Source: an uncultured Spirochaetaceae bacterium (GTDB lineage Bacteria > Spirochaetota > Spirochaetia > Sphaerochaetales > Sphaerochaetaceae). From it: a DNA stretch of 64,000 bases. Numbering within the stretch: position 1 is the stretch's first letter; each line of letters starts with the position of its first letter. The translations under genes were made by a program, and so were the position numbers. Below are positions 63,805-64,000 of this stretch, in pieces. The notes beneath the pieces were generated by a model. That model had not been told where the DNA came from, ran no database searches, and worked only from the letters and a program-made list of their open reading frames with translations. Location: positions 31,213 through 95,212 of the forward strand of contig CALXOL010000009.1 in the NCBI GenBank assembly GCA_944390015.1, read 5' to 3'.

Positions 63805-64000
63805 AACCCGTGAAGTCTATATTATTAAAGAACTTAATGCAATATAAATCTTTGGATTAAAGAAAAACATGAATTTTTATTAACATGATGAGCACATTTC
63901 AGCATTAATATAAGAGGAGAAAGTTTATAAGATATGCCGTCAGAAAACCTGACAGGCTCGTCCTGCAGGATGAATGCGGCAAGACCCTTATGTTCCAAGA
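63805..64000. other. Window-end region, nothing firmly assigned
   Basis: An AT-rich spacer is followed from about 63914 by less AT-rich sequence with GAGGAG. One frame reads RYAVRKPDRLVLQDECGKTLMFQ up to the window edge and looks coding, but I find no start codon in that frame. A second frame has ATG at 63934, 14 bases after the GAGGAG. The sequence is too short to decide. Confidence 0.3.

Noticed and set aside
1..64000. CRISPR array
   Set aside because: No set of regularly spaced direct repeats was seen. The only Cas9-like gene is an IscB, which uses an omega RNA rather than an array.
63934..64000. Start of a plus-strand gene at the window edge
   Set aside because: Too short, RBS spacing is poor, and another frame looks equally coding; left as unassigned.

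Overview
The window is a gene-dense bacterial chromosome segment. It most likely comes from an anaerobic, fermentative spirochaete close to Sphaerochaeta/Treponema. That is an inference from gene content and protein style: a BMP-type nucleoside ABC system, several signal-peptide beta-barrel proteins, many AAA-ATPase-like/PD-(D/E)XK proteins, butyrate kinase, TctABC and UDP-galactopyranose mutase. No rRNA or other decisive marker is present.

Layout. Positions 1-10,000 are accessory. Two AAA-ATPase-like/PD-(D/E)XK paralogues flank a three-gene cassette (SWIM zinc-finger protein, DUF6429-like protein, and a 983-aa primase-helicase-PLD protein of the TOTE conflict-system type). A minus-strand pair, an AAA ATPase plus a Toprim-like protein, follows and resembles two-gene anti-phage modules. 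From 10,100 to 24,300 lie a UPF0303 protein, a LacI regulator, a Gfo/Idh/MocA oxidoreductase, four consecutive exported beta-barrel proteins, MATE-butyrate kinase, and a complete nucleoside-type ABC importer. From 24,600 to 28,300 lies a CsoR-controlled copper operon and a DUF134-NifX fusion; both contain a clear internal ribosome-binding site and ATG that could yield the C-terminal domain as a separate protein. From 28,300 to 35,500 lie MFS, a sugar kinase, a hydrolase, and Zur-ZnuABC with a Zur-like box. From 35,500 to 41,200 lies a tctC-tctB-tctA-regulator operon into which an IscB (OMEGA) element has inserted, with an intact catalytic set and a recognisable omega/HEARO RNA. From 41,200 to 64,000 the genes are mainly housekeeping: MnmA, NagB, a TrmJ-like methyltransferase, ThrH, a DksA/TraR-type protein, RluA, tRNA-Leu, a patatin outer-membrane protein, QueH, Cls, a TrpR-like protein, Glf and a DEAD-box helicase.

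Three features of genome organisation stand out. First, about a dozen genes without a Shine-Dalgarno sequence have a -10 hexamer whose last base is six (rarely four, seven or nine) nucleotides before the start codon, often with a -35 box 16-18 bases further up. This implies leaderless transcripts. Second, ten of eleven convergent gene pairs abut or overlap at their 3' ends. Third, the IscB element sits precisely at the tctC/tctB junction: removing it would restore a TGATG stop/start overlap like the one seen at tctB/tctA, and the 3' end of tctC would be the natural guide sequence of the omega RNA.
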